From the NCBI GenBank assembly GCA_003248755.1, contig QFQW01000020.1:1-52991 (forward strand): a DNA stretch of 52,991 nucleotides, written 5' to 3'. How positions within the stretch are numbered: position 1 is the stretch's first letter; each line of letters starts with the position of its first letter. Both the position numbers and the translations under genes were made by a program. Positions 1 to 8,424 of the stretch are shown one piece after another. Under the pieces are notes generated by a model. The model did no database searches. It was not told the DNA's origin and worked only from the letters and a program-made list of their open reading frames with translations. The DNA is from Chryseobacterium sp. GTDB taxonomy: Bacteria > Bacteroidota > Bacteroidia > Flavobacteriales > Weeksellaceae.

Positions 1-513
1 GCTGGTATATGATCCAAATGTTTTCAGTATTTTAGTTCCTGAATTGGTACCATCACTAACCCATAGTTGATAGTTCATCAGAAAATAAATTTTATTCCCT
101 GCCAAAGCTACGTCCTGAATAAAAGAAAGTCCGGAAGGAAAAGGGAATATATATTCTGTTCCTGTTTCTGTACCGTCTGTAGAAAACAACCAATAATTGG
201 AAGAATTTGATCTGCCAATAAAAAACACTTTACCGTTCAAAATATTAAAGTGGGGATCAGAATCCAGCCCACTATTACTGAATGGAAAAATATCTTTTAC
301 TAATTTTGATTTTCCGGTAACGAAGTCATAATTCCACAGCTCCCTTCCTGTACCAGGGTTCTCAGCAGTAAAAATCAACTGATTATTATACTTAAAAGTA
401 TAGTAAGGAATGCTGGAACCTTGAAAGTTGATTTCATTGAGTTTTGCAGTAATATTTTGTCCCTGACTAAATGATAATAGAAATAAAGAAATAAAAAATA
501 GAATTTTTTTCAT
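1..513 (-). CDS. ELWxxDGT-repeat secreted protein, 3' end missing (window edge)
   Basis: Reading the minus strand from ATG at 513-511 gives an open frame of 171 codons that runs off the left edge. It starts with a signal peptide (MKKILFFISLF..., cleavage near SQGQ). Repeats follow of the type E-L-W-x2-D-x-x-T-G, W-L-F-S-T-D-G-T-E-T-G-T and L-W-V-S-D-G-T-N-S-G-T, the ELWxxDGT repeat of secreted, often T9SS-exported, flavobacterial proteins thought to fold as beta-propellers. The function is unknown and the expected C-terminal sorting domain lies outside the window. It starts 22 bases after the PorV/PorQ-like gene and may share its transcript. The family call is firm; everything about role is inference. 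Confidence 0.8.
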   Translation of the reverse strand, partial: MKKILFFISLFLLSFSQGQNITAKLNEINFQGSSIPYYTFKYNNQLIFTAENPGTGRELWNYDFVTGKSKLVKDIFPFSNSGLDSDPHFNILNGKVFFIGRSNSSNYWLFSTDGTETGTEYIFPFPSGLSFIQDVALAGNKIYFLMNYQLWVSDGTNSGTKILKTFGSYTS

Positions 514-535
514 ATCATAGGTTATTATAGTTTTA

Positions 536-1618
536 CTAATTCCTGAAACCAAACATATCCAGTTTCAAAGAAAAGAAATTAGAATAAAAATTAGAACCAC
601 CGATTCCTGAGTTTGTAATGGCATAATCCAGAGTTAAACCTTTATATCGGATTCCAATACCAGCGCTTGGCTGGAAAGATACTTTTCTTTTCAGGTCTTC
701 AATATCTGAAAGTGTCTGAAATCTATTGAATCCTAATCTTACGAAAATCATATCCTGAAAAATCAATTCTCCACCAACATAAGGCGTGATACTCGCAAAA
801 TCTGTAGAAATAAGAGCTGCCGTTTTAGCAAAATCAATATTGACTCCGGCTTCTGGTAATAATTTCAAATCTCTATTGAATTCGAAAGTTTTACTGACTC
901 CAAAATTAAGTTTTGGCATTGTGATTTCCATCTTATCTGCTGGAGCAGGGTTAAATTCTTCTCCATTTACAACAGCAGACAATTCTTTCTGGTTAATTGT
1001 CCAAAAATTGACTGTAGTTGTCGCATCTCTTAGCATAAAACCAATATTATAATCTGTATCTGTATGATAAATTGCTCCAATATCAAATCCGAAACCATAG
1101 CCGCTAGCAAACTTTCCTACATTTCTGTAAACTACTTTCGCTGTTGCTCCTAGATCCAATTTCTGATTACCGTTGGGATGAAATGCATAAGAAAACAAAG
1201 CTGCATAATCCGAAGTTGAGAAAGAACTGATTTTATCATAATCAATATTACCTTCGGAATCAATTAATTGCGTTGTGTTGAGAATATTATCAACACCTAA
1301 CCTTACTAATGATACTGCAAAAACACCATTCCCATAATCCAAAGGTTTTGCATAAGCGATATAATCGTATTTAGCAATAGATTCAAAATATTCTGCGTGC
1401 ATCGCTGCAACCTGCCAATCTCTATCAATTTTCATCAGACCCGCGGGATTCCACATCGGAGAATAAACATCGTCCTGATTAGAAACTACAGCACCTCCCA
1501 TCGCCAAACCTCTAGCTCCGGCTCCTATATTCAAAAACTCATTAGAATATTTTCTGATGATTTGAGCATCAAATAATTGTGAAAAAATAATCAGTAAAAA
1601 AAATAAAATTCTTTTCAT
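536..1618 (-). CDS. PorV/PorQ-family outer-membrane beta-barrel protein
   Basis: A protein of 360 residues with a signal peptide ending near FDAQ, then the family's N-terminal signature around residues 30-65 (IGAGARGLAMGGA, then D-D-V-Y-S, then W-N-P-A-G-L). The rest is alternating amphipathic strands, as in FadL-like barrels of the PorV/PorQ family. PorV is the T9SS shuttle that carries cargo to the attachment complex; PorQ binds the PorU-PorZ side. I cannot say which paralogue this is. The frame extends one codon upstream to a TTG, but the ATG at 1618 gives a normal signal peptide. It begins 9 bases after the EamA gene ends, so co-transcription with that gene is likely. Confidence 0.85.
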   Translation of the reverse strand: MKRILFFLLIIFSQLFDAQIIRKYSNEFLNIGAGARGLAMGGAVVSNQDDVYSPMWNPAGLMKIDRDWQVAAMHAEYFESIAKYDYIAYAKPLDYGNGVFAVSLVRLGVDNILNTTQLIDSEGNIDYDKISSFSTSDYAALFSYAFHPNGNQKLDLGATAKVVYRNVGKFASGYGFGFDIGAIYHTDTDYNIGFMLRDATTTVNFWTINQKELSAVVNGEEFNPAPADKMEITMPKLNFGVSKTFEFNRDLKLLPEAGVNIDFAKTAALISTDFASITPYVGGELIFQDMIFVRLGFNRFQTLSDIEDLKRKVSFQPSAGIGIRYKGLTLDYAITNSGIGGSNFYSNFFSLKLDMFGFRN

Positions 1619-1627
1619 CAAAATGTT

Positions 1628-2527
1628 TTACAGATGACTGCTTTCTGCAATTGTATTATCTTTTTTTCTTCTTGATTTTATGATTCCGTTAATCACAATT
1701 GCAATAATCATAACCAATGAAGCAATGTAAAAAACAGGACTCATATGTTCTGAAGCTCCAAAGATAAAAAAAGCCAGAATAATCCCATAAACTGGTTCAA
1801 GATTTACAGTCAGAATTAATGTAAAAGGGGAAATGAATTTCATCAATTTCACACTTTCAAACATTGGATAAGCTGTAAATACTGAAGCCAACAATGTTAT
1901 TAACGCAATATCGGTATAAGTTATTTCACTGACTGATGAAATTTGTCCTGTAAAAAGATAAAATAAACTGATGACGAGCCAACCACCTGCAATTTCGTAT
2001 AAAATAATATTTCCCGAACTTGTTTTTCCAAATATTTTCCCATTAAAAACAGAAAAAACGGTTCCAAAAAGTGCACATAAAATCCCATAAATGATTCCTT
2101 CTTTATATTTCAGTTCCGCATTGAAAATCAAAGAAATACAAATCACAATAATAATTCCAATGATGACTTCTACCCAATCCGGTTTTCTTTTAAAAACCAA
2201 AGGCTCTATAAGTGAAGCAAATAATGTTGATAATGATAAGCAAGACAGTGCTATAGAAACATTGGAGACTTTTATCGATTGAAAAAAGAACAACCAATGG
2301 AAGGCCATTACACTTCCAATTCCCACAAGTTTCCAAAGTAAGCTCCAAGAGATTTTTATACTTTCCTTTTTTATAAATCTTAGATAGATGTATAAAAAAA
2401 CAGCCGCCATAGACATTCTGTAAAAAACAAGTACGTTAGCTTCAGCAGCAATCAATTTCCCAAGAATTGCCGTAAATCCCCATAAAAACACAATAAAATG
2501 CAACCTCAGCAAATAAGAATTCTTCAT
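1628..2527 (-). CDS. EamA/DMT-family transporter
   Basis: About 299 residues with roughly ten hydrophobic segments in two tandem EamA halves. The first half opens with HFIVFLWGFTAILGKLI, the usual DMT pattern, and an E-P-V/E-P-L motif ends a helix in each half (IEPLVF and LEPVYG). Members export metabolites or amino acids across the inner membrane; the substrate cannot be read from sequence. I chose ATG at 2527 (MKNSYLL) because the longer frame begins with TTG. A -7 box lies at 2553-2560 on the minus strand. It appears to head a short operon with the PorV/PorQ-like and ELWxxDGT genes. Confidence 0.85.
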   Translation of the reverse strand: MKNSYLLRLHFIVFLWGFTAILGKLIAAEANVLVFYRMSMAAVFLYIYLRFIKKESIKISWSLLWKLVGIGSVMAFHWLFFFQSIKVSNVSIALSCLSLSTLFASLIEPLVFKRKPDWVEVIIGIIIVICISLIFNAELKYKEGIIYGILCALFGTVFSVFNGKIFGKTSSGNIILYEIAGGWLVISLFYLFTGQISSVSEITYTDIALITLLASVFTAYPMFESVKLMKFISPFTLILTVNLEPVYGIILAFFIFGASEHMSPVFYIASLVMIIAIVINGIIKSRRKKDNTIAESSHL

Positions 2528-2552
2528 TAAAAACAATTGATTTTCAAGTTTG

Positions 2553-2560
2553 CAAAATTA
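2553..2560 (-). promoter_or_regulatory. Promoter -7 box for the EamA operon
   Basis: Minus-strand TAATTTTG matches the Bacteroidota -7 consensus TAnnTTTG and ends 25 bases before the EamA ATG. A possible -33 TTG lies about 22 bases further upstream. Confidence 0.5.
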
Positions 2561-2622
2561 GAATAAAAAAGAGAATTTCTTTCAATAATAGAACATTATC
2601 AGAAAAGGAAATCGAAGAAAAA

Positions 2623-2646
2623 ATCCGTATAAAAAACTATACGGAT
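2623..2646 (-). terminator. Orphan terminator-like hairpin
   Basis: A perfect 8-bp stem (ATCCGTAT / ATACGGAT) with an 8-base loop. Read on the minus strand it is followed by a run of T. No recognised gene ends here on either strand: it lies between the divergent EamA and T9SS cargo genes. The rest of the gap 2528-2991 (over 450 bases) is very AT-rich and holds only the two promoters, a second small hairpin (2651-2668) and a tiny ORF. Confidence 0.45.
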
Positions 2647-2742
2647 CTTTTAATAAGAAAACTTATTAAAAATAAACATAAACTAACTAAAATTCATTTT
2701 GTTCTACTTCTTTAACGATAAAAATCGAAGAATATTATTATC

Positions 2743-2838
2743 ATGCCTAAATTAAAGATTAACAACTTCTTAAGCTTAAGATTAGTACTAGTATCGATTT
2801 TGGTCGTTTTTCAATGTAATCCAAATTTTAAAACATAA
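2743..2838 (+). CDS. Possible 31-residue peptide
   Basis: An ATG-started frame of 31 codons in the 2.5-3.0 kb gap. The product begins MPKLKINNF, has a hydrophobic middle (LVLVSILVVF) and ends CNPNFKT, so it resembles a tiny membrane or lipoprotein-like peptide. I see no clear promoter or terminator for it, and short frames arise by chance in such AT-rich DNA. It may be random. Confidence 0.15.
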   Translation: MPKLKINNFLSLRLVLVSILVVFQCNPNFKT

Positions 2839-2969
2839 AAACAGTAATATTTATAATTAATTATTTTTATATATTTTTCATTAATAATTATTTATAAATA
2901 ATAAAAATAAACAAAAATAGAATAAATTAAATTAAAATACAATAATTAATGTTTTATTTACAAAATACA

Positions 2970-2977
2970 TACATTTG
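2970..2977 (+). promoter_or_regulatory. Promoter -7 box for the T9SS cargo gene
   Basis: TACATTTG matches TAnnTTTG exactly and ends 14 bases before the ATG at 2992, giving a very short leader. Confidence 0.6.
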
Positions 2978-2991
2978 TAAAAACACTAATT

Positions 2992-5166
2992 ATGAAAAAT
3001 TATATTATATTCTTTTTGGTGATGTTTTCAACATTAGAATCACAAACATTTACTGGTGGATTTCCCGCATTCAAAGAAAGAGGGGCGGCTGCTTCTACAA
3101 TAAAATATTACTGTATAGATAATGGTGCCGGATGCAGTGGAAGAACAATCTACAATGCAGCAAACCTTGGAACTTATTTGATTGGTAAAAATACTTTAAG
3201 GTTTATGGGAGGCGAAGCAAAAGTTAATCGTTGTGGTTATCAAACAATTACCGGAGTTAATATGTATTACAGGGTTTATACAACAGGATCACCTTCAGGC
3301 GCATTCACAGTGATTAATTATACAAAAAGTTCGGATGTTGCAAATGCGTGCTCAGGTAAGACTGAGACTTGGAAAAACATTTACACCGGTGATGGAATTG
3401 CGATATCCAATACCTTTCCAATTGGAAATTATACCTTAGAAGTTTATTACGAAATGATCACAAGTTCCGGAACTGTTCTTTTAAATAATAGCGGAGACAA
3501 CTACAAAGCAACTTTTACAATGATAGATTACACCACTTGGGACGGTACAACCTGGGACAACGGATCTCCTGCAAGCGGAGTAAATGCAATTGTTAATGGA
3601 GATTTAGTCATCAATACTGTTTCCGCTACCAATAACTTAACAATAAATACCGGAACAGTCACAGTTGCAGAAGGTTATTCTTTAAAAGCCTATGGCAATG
3701 TTATTAATAACGGGACGATTGTCGTAGAAAACGACGCTACATTTTTACAAGAAAATGGAGATTCCTACTCGGGAACAGGAAATGCAATTGTTTATAGAGG
3801 AGCCAATCTTAAAAGAACAGATTTCAACTATTGGAGCTCGCCTGTCTCTGGACAAAATCTTTATAATTTTTCTATAGGAACTCCCACAAGTCGATTTTAT
3901 ATTTATAATGAAGCCACTGATACATTCATAACGACTGGACTTAATGCAAGTTCAACATTTTCATCAGGTTGGGGTTACGCAATTCGAGGAAAACAAACCT
4001 ACCCAACAAACACACCTGTCAACGAAATGTTTTCTTTTACAGGCATTCCAAATTCTGGTCCTATCACAATCACACTCAAAAAAAGCGCAGGAACAGATAA
4101 AGGATACAACTTAATTGGAAATCCTTATCCTTCCAATATCAACTTTGGATCGTTATTTAATTACAGTACAAATAAAAACTCTATTTATAATAAACAATGG
4201 TTCTGGACAAATCTGAATGCAGTGACAACCCAACAAGGTTCTGATTACGCGGGTAATAATTATGCAACATTTGTGTCGGGAAGCGGCGGAGTTGGCCCTA
4301 CTTATGTATCAAACAGCCTGGAAGAAACTTCTCTCAGGCCTCAAGATTATACCAAAGTAGCGCAGGGATTCATTGTTCAGGCAAAATATAATAATGCACC
4401 TTTAATATTTAACAATGGAATAAGATCATCCAATACAACTGATTCAATTTTCTTTAATAAAAATCAATCCGAAAATGATGAAGGCGAAAACCAAGAAGAT
4501 AGCCCTGAAATAATAAATCGATATTGGTTAAAATTAATTACACCTCAAAACATCGGCAATACTATTCTAATTGCTTATAACAATTATGCAACCAATGAGT
4601 TCGATTCAGATTATGATGCAGATCTTTTAAGTATCGGAAACGACTCTTTCTATTCTAGCGTTGGATCTCACAGATTACAAATCCAATCTAGAGCAAATTC
4701 TTTTTCAACGAGTGACCAAATTAACCTTGGAATCAAATGTTCCGTAGCCGGCAATCATATCATTGCTCTGGATGGGAAAGACGGTATTTTTTCAAATCAA
4801 GCAGTTTATCTTAAGGATAATTCTAATGGTTCGGTTCATAATCTTCAAAATGAGCCTTACATATTTTTTGCTCCGGTTGGAGAAGATGGCGAGAGATTCA
4901 AAATCATATATCAAGATGCAATTTTGAATACAAACAATTCAGTAAAAGATAATTTTCTGATTTACAAAAATCAATTTGGATTAAATTTAAAAAGCGACGA
5001 AAACATAAATCAAATAGAAATTTATGACGTTTCCGGAAAATTGATTTATTCTCAATATCATCAAGTTAATCAAGTTGTAATTAATACGGATAAATATAAT
5101 AAAGGCATCTACATTATAAAGATTTTTCAGAAATCCGGCGTTAGAACCAAAAAAGTGATTCTTTAA
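2992..5166 (+). CDS. Large T9SS-secreted surface protein
   Basis: 724 residues. A signal peptide (MKNYIIFFLVMFSTLESQ) is followed by a cysteine-containing N-terminal region and a long Thr/Asn/Gly-rich beta-rich middle. The C-terminal T9SS type A sorting domain covers about residues 640-724, with the I-E-I-Y-D-V-S-G-K-L-I strand, the K-G-I-Y-I-I-K-I strand and a basic tail ending KKVIL. The middle, around residues 240-560, resembles the common flavobacterial cargo segment in which NYWSSPVSG and G-Y-N-L-I-G-N-P-Y-P precede the sorting domain. Such proteins are exported to the cell surface or medium. The specific function is not recognisable. The gene has its own promoter and stands alone. Confidence 0.85.
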   Translation: MKNYIIFFLVMFSTLESQTFTGGFPAFKERGAAASTIKYYCIDNGAGCSGRTIYNAANLGTYLIGKNTLRFMGGEAKVNRCGYQTITGVNMYYRVYTTGSPSGAFTVINYTKSSDVANACSGKTETWKNIYTGDGIAISNTFPIGNYTLEVYYEMITSSGTVLLNNSGDNYKATFTMIDYTTWDGTTWDNGSPASGVNAIVNGDLVINTVSATNNLTINTGTVTVAEGYSLKAYGNVINNGTIVVENDATFLQENGDSYSGTGNAIVYRGANLKRTDFNYWSSPVSGQNLYNFSIGTPTSRFYIYNEATDTFITTGLNASSTFSSGWGYAIRGKQTYPTNTPVNEMFSFTGIPNSGPITITLKKSAGTDKGYNLIGNPYPSNINFGSLFNYSTNKNSIYNKQWFWTNLNAVTTQQGSDYAGNNYATFVSGSGGVGPTYVSNSLEETSLRPQDYTKVAQGFIVQAKYNNAPLIFNNGIRSSNTTDSIFFNKNQSENDEGENQEDSPEIINRYWLKLITPQNIGNTILIAYNNYATNEFDSDYDADLLSIGNDSFYSSVGSHRLQIQSRANSFSTSDQINLGIKCSVAGNHIIALDGKDGIFSNQAVYLKDNSNGSVHNLQNEPYIFFAPVGEDGERFKIIYQDAILNTNNSVKDNFLIYKNQFGLNLKSDENINQIEIYDVSGKLIYSQYHQVNQVVINTDKYNKGIYIIKIFQKSGVRTKKVIL

Positions 5167-5191
5167 CCAATATAAAAAAACAATTTTCTTA

Positions 5192-5220
5192 TTTGTATTT
5201 TCTAAAAAAGTTTATCTTTA
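5192..5220 (+). promoter_or_regulatory. Promoter of the acyl-CoA carboxylase gene
   Basis: TTTG at 5192-5195, 17 bases, then TATCTTTA at 5213-5220, one base off the TAnnTTTG consensus. It ends 16 bases before the ATG. Confidence 0.45.
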
Positions 5221-5236
5221 AGCCAAAAGAAACCTT

Positions 5237-6865
5237 ATGGATTTAGAATTTAATAAAAGAGAAGATATTAATAAACTGAAACTTTCTGACATAAAAAAAC
5301 TCTTGGCAAAAATCAAATTAGGAGGTGGTGAAAAAGCACTTCAAAAACAACGCGACCAAGGTAAAATGACAGCAAGAGAAAGAATCGAATATCTTTTTGA
5401 TAAAAATTCCGAATCTATCGAGATTGGTGCATTTGCAGGATACGAGATGTATGAAAAAGAAGGCGGTTGTCCTGCTGGAGGCGTGATTGTAAAAATAGGC
5501 TACATCTCTGGCAAGCCATGTATTGTTGTTGCTAATGACGCAACAGTAAAAGCTGGAGCTTGGTTCCCAATTACGGGTAAGAAAAATCTCCGAGCTCAGG
5601 AAATTGCAATGGAAAATCGTTTGCCAATTATCTATTTGGTAGATTCGGCAGGAGTTTATTTACCAATGCAAGATGAAATTTTTCCGGATAAAGAAATGTT
5701 TGGTAGAATTTTCCGAAACAATGCCAAAATGAGTTCTGCCGGAATCGTTCAGATTTCAGCAATTATGGGAAGCTGTGTTGCCGGAGGTGCTTATCTCCCA
5801 ATTATGAGTGATGAGGCTATGATTGTTGACAAAACCGGAAGTATTTTTCTCGCAGGAAGCTATCTTGTAAAAGCGGCAATAGGTGAAAATATTGACAATG
5901 AAACTCTTGGAGGCGCAACAACGCATTGCGAAATTTCTGGTGTTACGGATTTTAAAGCCAAAGATGATAAAGACGCTCTCGACAGAATCAAAAATATTAT
6001 GAAGTCTATCGGAGATTTTGAAAAAGCTGGATTTGACAGGATAGAAAGTTTTCCTCCAAAAGAAAACCCCGAAAACATCTTTGGAATAATGCCAACCGTA
6101 AGATCCGAACAATATGATACTTTCGAGATTATTAAATGTCTTGTAGATAACTCTGAATATGAAGAATACAAACCAGATTATGGCAAAAGTATTATTTGTG
6201 CAACTGCAAGAATCGATGGTTGGAGCGTAGGAATTGTTGCCAATCAAAGAAAATTGGTAAAAAGCGGAAAAGGTGAGATGCAATTTGGAGGTGTTATCTA
6301 TTCTGACTCAGCCGACAAAGCAACCCGTTTTATCGCCAATTGTAACCAGAGAAAAATTCCTTTGGTTTTTCTTCAGGATGTTACAGGCTTTATGGTTGGA
6401 TCTAAATCTGAACATGGCGGAATCATTAAAGATGGAGCAAAAATGGTAAATGCCGTCTCCAATTCTGTAGTTCCAAAATTCACTGTTATTACGGGAAATT
6501 CTTACGGAGCCGGAAACTATGCCATGTGCGGAAAAGCTTATGATCCAAGGTTGATTGTTGCTTGGCCTTGGGCAGAATTAGCCGTAATGGGAGGATCACA
6601 GGCAGGAAATGTTTTATTGCAAATTCAAGAATCTGCACTTAAAAAGCAAGGTAAAGAAATATCTAACGAAGAAAGAAAAGAAATTCTTGATAAAATCTTA
6701 AAAGATTACAATAAACAAACACAGCCAACTTATGCTGCTGCAAGGCTTTGGACAGATGCCGTTATCAATCCTGTTGACACCAGAAAATGGATAAGTATGG
6801 GAGTAGAAGCTGCAAATCATTCTCCAATTAAAGAAAAATTCAATCTTGGTGTGATTCAGGTATAA
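5237..6865 (+). CDS. Acyl-CoA carboxylase, carboxyltransferase (beta) subunit
   Basis: 542 residues, the usual length for the biotin-dependent carboxyltransferase subunit that moves carboxyl from carboxybiotin to an acyl-CoA. Two crotonase-like halves are present. The N-terminal half has GSCVAGGAYLPIMSDEAMIV and the G-G-A-x-x-H-C-x-I-S-G motif. The C-terminal half has FLQDVTGFMVG, GNSYGAGNYAMCG and AVMGGSQAGNVL. These are closer to methylcrotonyl-CoA carboxylase beta (MccB) than to AccD or PccB, which would place it in leucine or branched-acid catabolism, but the substrate is inferred. No biotin carboxylase (alpha) gene lies next to it, so its partner must be encoded elsewhere. Confidence 0.9.
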   Translation: MDLEFNKREDINKLKLSDIKKLLAKIKLGGGEKALQKQRDQGKMTARERIEYLFDKNSESIEIGAFAGYEMYEKEGGCPAGGVIVKIGYISGKPCIVVANDATVKAGAWFPITGKKNLRAQEIAMENRLPIIYLVDSAGVYLPMQDEIFPDKEMFGRIFRNNAKMSSAGIVQISAIMGSCVAGGAYLPIMSDEAMIVDKTGSIFLAGSYLVKAAIGENIDNETLGGATTHCEISGVTDFKAKDDKDALDRIKNIMKSIGDFEKAGFDRIESFPPKENPENIFGIMPTVRSEQYDTFEIIKCLVDNSEYEEYKPDYGKSIICATARIDGWSVGIVANQRKLVKSGKGEMQFGGVIYSDSADKATRFIANCNQRKIPLVFLQDVTGFMVGSKSEHGGIIKDGAKMVNAVSNSVVPKFTVITGNSYGAGNYAMCGKAYDPRLIVAWPWAELAVMGGSQAGNVLLQIQESALKKQGKEISNEERKEILDKILKDYNKQTQPTYAAARLWTDAVINPVDTRKWISMGVEAANHSPIKEKFNLGVIQV

Positions 6866-6873
6866 AATTTGCG

Positions 6874-6881
6874 TATCTTTG
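6874..6881 (+). promoter_or_regulatory. Promoter -7 box
   Basis: TATCTTTG, an exact match to TAnnTTTG, 16 bases before the ATG at 6898 and just after the carboxylase stop. Confidence 0.6.
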
Positions 6882-6897
6882 CAAAACACACTTACAG

Positions 6898-7608
6898 ATG
6901 AAAAAATATTTAATTCTGGCTGCCGGATTTTTGGCAACCATTTCCTATGCGCAATGTACTATTGCAGGAAACAGCACAATCAAACTAAATGAATTAGCAT
7001 CTTTTTCCGTAGATGCAAAAGCTCAATGTGACGAATGTTATGTTTGGAAAACATCTTCTGATAAAACACTATTTCCAGAAGGTAACACAAAATCAAACAA
7101 AATCAATGTAAAAGCCAATGCTGTAGGCAAAAGCAGTATTTCTGTATCTATTCTTACACAACAAGGACTTTTACAATGTGAAAAAATAGTTGAAATTACG
7201 ACAGAAAATCCAGCATCAAATCTTACAAATGCAGATAATCCTTGCGGAATAAAAATCGATGATTTTAAAGAAATTAAAGTGACGGATAATATTATTTCTT
7301 TCTTTCCAAACGATAATCCAACTTATTGCCTATATCAATGGACAGTAACATACAATAATGGAGATAAAAAAGATTCTTCTGAAAAAATTCCACAATTCAA
7401 TCTAATTCAGGAAAATCCAATTATTTCTGTAAAATTAAAAATCACAACAAAATCTCCAATCTGCTCTTATACCATTACTAAAAAGTATGCTGAAAATCAT
7501 TGGAAAACAAACTCTTTAACTCATCAAAAAATCGAACAAAGAGTTTACAGCCCGGTTAGCTATAGCGAGTACACTAAAGTACCAACAGATAAAACATTAA
7601 ATAACTAA
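6898..7608 (+). CDS. Exported protein of unknown function
   Basis: 236 residues with a clear signal peptide (MKKYLILAAGFLATISYAQ). The mature part is beta-rich with several cysteines, including a C-D-E-C pair near residue 44. Its first half resembles an Ig-like or PKD-like fold (NSTIKLNELASFSV, then VKANAVGKSSISVSI). I do not recognise a family. There is no T9SS tail, so it is probably periplasmic or loosely outer-membrane associated. It has its own promoter and a strong terminator, so it is a single-gene unit. Confidence 0.7.
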   Translation: MKKYLILAAGFLATISYAQCTIAGNSTIKLNELASFSVDAKAQCDECYVWKTSSDKTLFPEGNTKSNKINVKANAVGKSSISVSILTQQGLLQCEKIVEITTENPASNLTNADNPCGIKIDDFKEIKVTDNIISFFPNDNPTYCLYQWTVTYNNGDKKDSSEKIPQFNLIQENPIISVKLKITTKSPICSYTITKKYAENHWKTNSLTHQKIEQRVYSPVSYSEYTKVPTDKTLNN

Positions 7609-7623
7609 ATATCTGTTAATATC

Positions 7624-7653
7624 AAAAAACTTCTCATCGTGGAAGTTTTTTTT
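7624..7653 (+). terminator. Rho-independent terminator
   Basis: Stem AAAAAACTTC / GAAGTTTTTT with an 8-base loop, ending in a run of T, 15 bases after the stop at 7608. Confidence 0.8.
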
Positions 7654-7672
7654 GACCTAAATTCAAATCTTA

Positions 7673-7710
7673 TTTTAATTTTATTAAGAAATATTTTAAT
7701 AAAATTAAAA
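7673..7710. promoter_or_regulatory. AT-only 15-bp inverted repeat, candidate operator
   Basis: TTTTAATTTTATTAA (7673-7687) and its exact reverse complement (7696-7710) flank 8 bases. It covers the expected -33 region of the promoter at 7719-7726. It could be an operator, perhaps for the DUF2089 protein encoded just downstream. The function is inference. Confidence 0.4.
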
Positions 7711-7718
7711 AATATCAT

Positions 7719-7726
7719 TACATTTG
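7719..7726 (+). promoter_or_regulatory. Promoter -7 box of the DUF2089 operon
   Basis: TACATTTG, an exact match to TAnnTTTG, ending 19 bases before the ATG at 7746. Confidence 0.6.
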
Positions 7727-7745
7727 TAAAACAAAATTAAAATAA

Positions 7746-8012
7746 ATGAAACTTCCTATCATATGCCCAAGCTGCGACCACACTCTGAATGTAAGTCAGA
7801 TGACATGTCCATCTTGTGCCACTCAGGTGAATGGTGATTACGAACTTCCGGTTCTTTTGAAACTAAACAGAGACGACCAAGAGTTTGTTCTCAACTTTTT
7901 TCTGTCTAGTGGAAGTATTAAGGAAATGGCGAAACAAGCTGAATTGTCTTATCCAACGATGAGGAATAAAATGGATGATCTCATCGAGAAAGTGAAAAAA
8001 CTACAAAACTGA
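7746..8012 (+). CDS. DUF2089-family zinc-ribbon/HTH protein
   Basis: 88 residues. Two CxxC pairs (CPSC at 8-11 and CPSC at 21-24) form a zinc ribbon. The C-terminal half (about 45-85) reads like a helix-turn-helix: the segment GSIKEMAKQAELSYPTMRNK fits the sigma-70 region 4-like helix pair. DUF2089 members are small putative DNA-binding regulators of unknown target. It is the first gene of a tight operon with two membrane proteins (gaps of 5 and 2 bases), suggesting it controls that operon or senses something with its partners. The family call is good; the role is inferred. Confidence 0.8.
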   Translation: MKLPIICPSCDHTLNVSQMTCPSCATQVNGDYELPVLLKLNRDDQEFVLNFFLSSGSIKEMAKQAELSYPTMRNKMDDLIEKVKKLQN

Positions 8013-8017
8013 AAATT

Positions 8018-8422
8018 ATGAAAAATATTCCTGTAAGAATCGGTTGGGAATTATTTCTCTTTATCCTAATTGTTATGTTCTTTACAAGCTACCAACAATT
8101 AATGAATCAAAATTGGAAAGCTTTGACATCTCCAATCATAATTTCAGGATTAATCTTAGTTCTTTGTTTTTCAATAAAATACAAATTAGATTCGGAATTT
8201 TTCTATGTCAAAAACTCAATTTTTGGCACAACAAAAATTAATGTCAAAGAAATATCGAAAATAGAAAAAACTTGGAATCCAATTTCTTCGCCGGCTCCAA
8301 GCATTATTGGAAGAGTTGAAATCTATTATGGGAATAACAATATTATTATTTCTCCAAAAAACTTCGAAGAATTCAAAAATGAGCTTTTGAAAATCAATCC
8401 AAACATTACCGTAAAAGAATAA
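8018..8422 (+). CDS. Membrane-anchored PH-like domain protein
   Basis: 134 residues with two N-terminal membrane segments (about 8-28 and 38-58). A soluble domain follows, beginning YKLDSEFFYVKNSIFG and carrying I-K-V-x-E-I-x-K-I-E-like strands. This layout matches the bacterial PH-like domain of the bPH_6/YyaB type. It has no catalytic motif; such domains usually mediate protein or lipid contacts. It sits between the DUF2089 and Yip1-like genes in an operon. I rate the fold call as moderate. Confidence 0.6.
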   Translation: MKNIPVRIGWELFLFILIVMFFTSYQQLMNQNWKALTSPIIISGLILVLCFSIKYKLDSEFFYVKNSIFGTTKINVKEISKIEKTWNPISSPAPSIIGRVEIYYGNNNIIISPKNFEEFKNELLKINPNITVKE

Positions 8423-8424
8423 CT

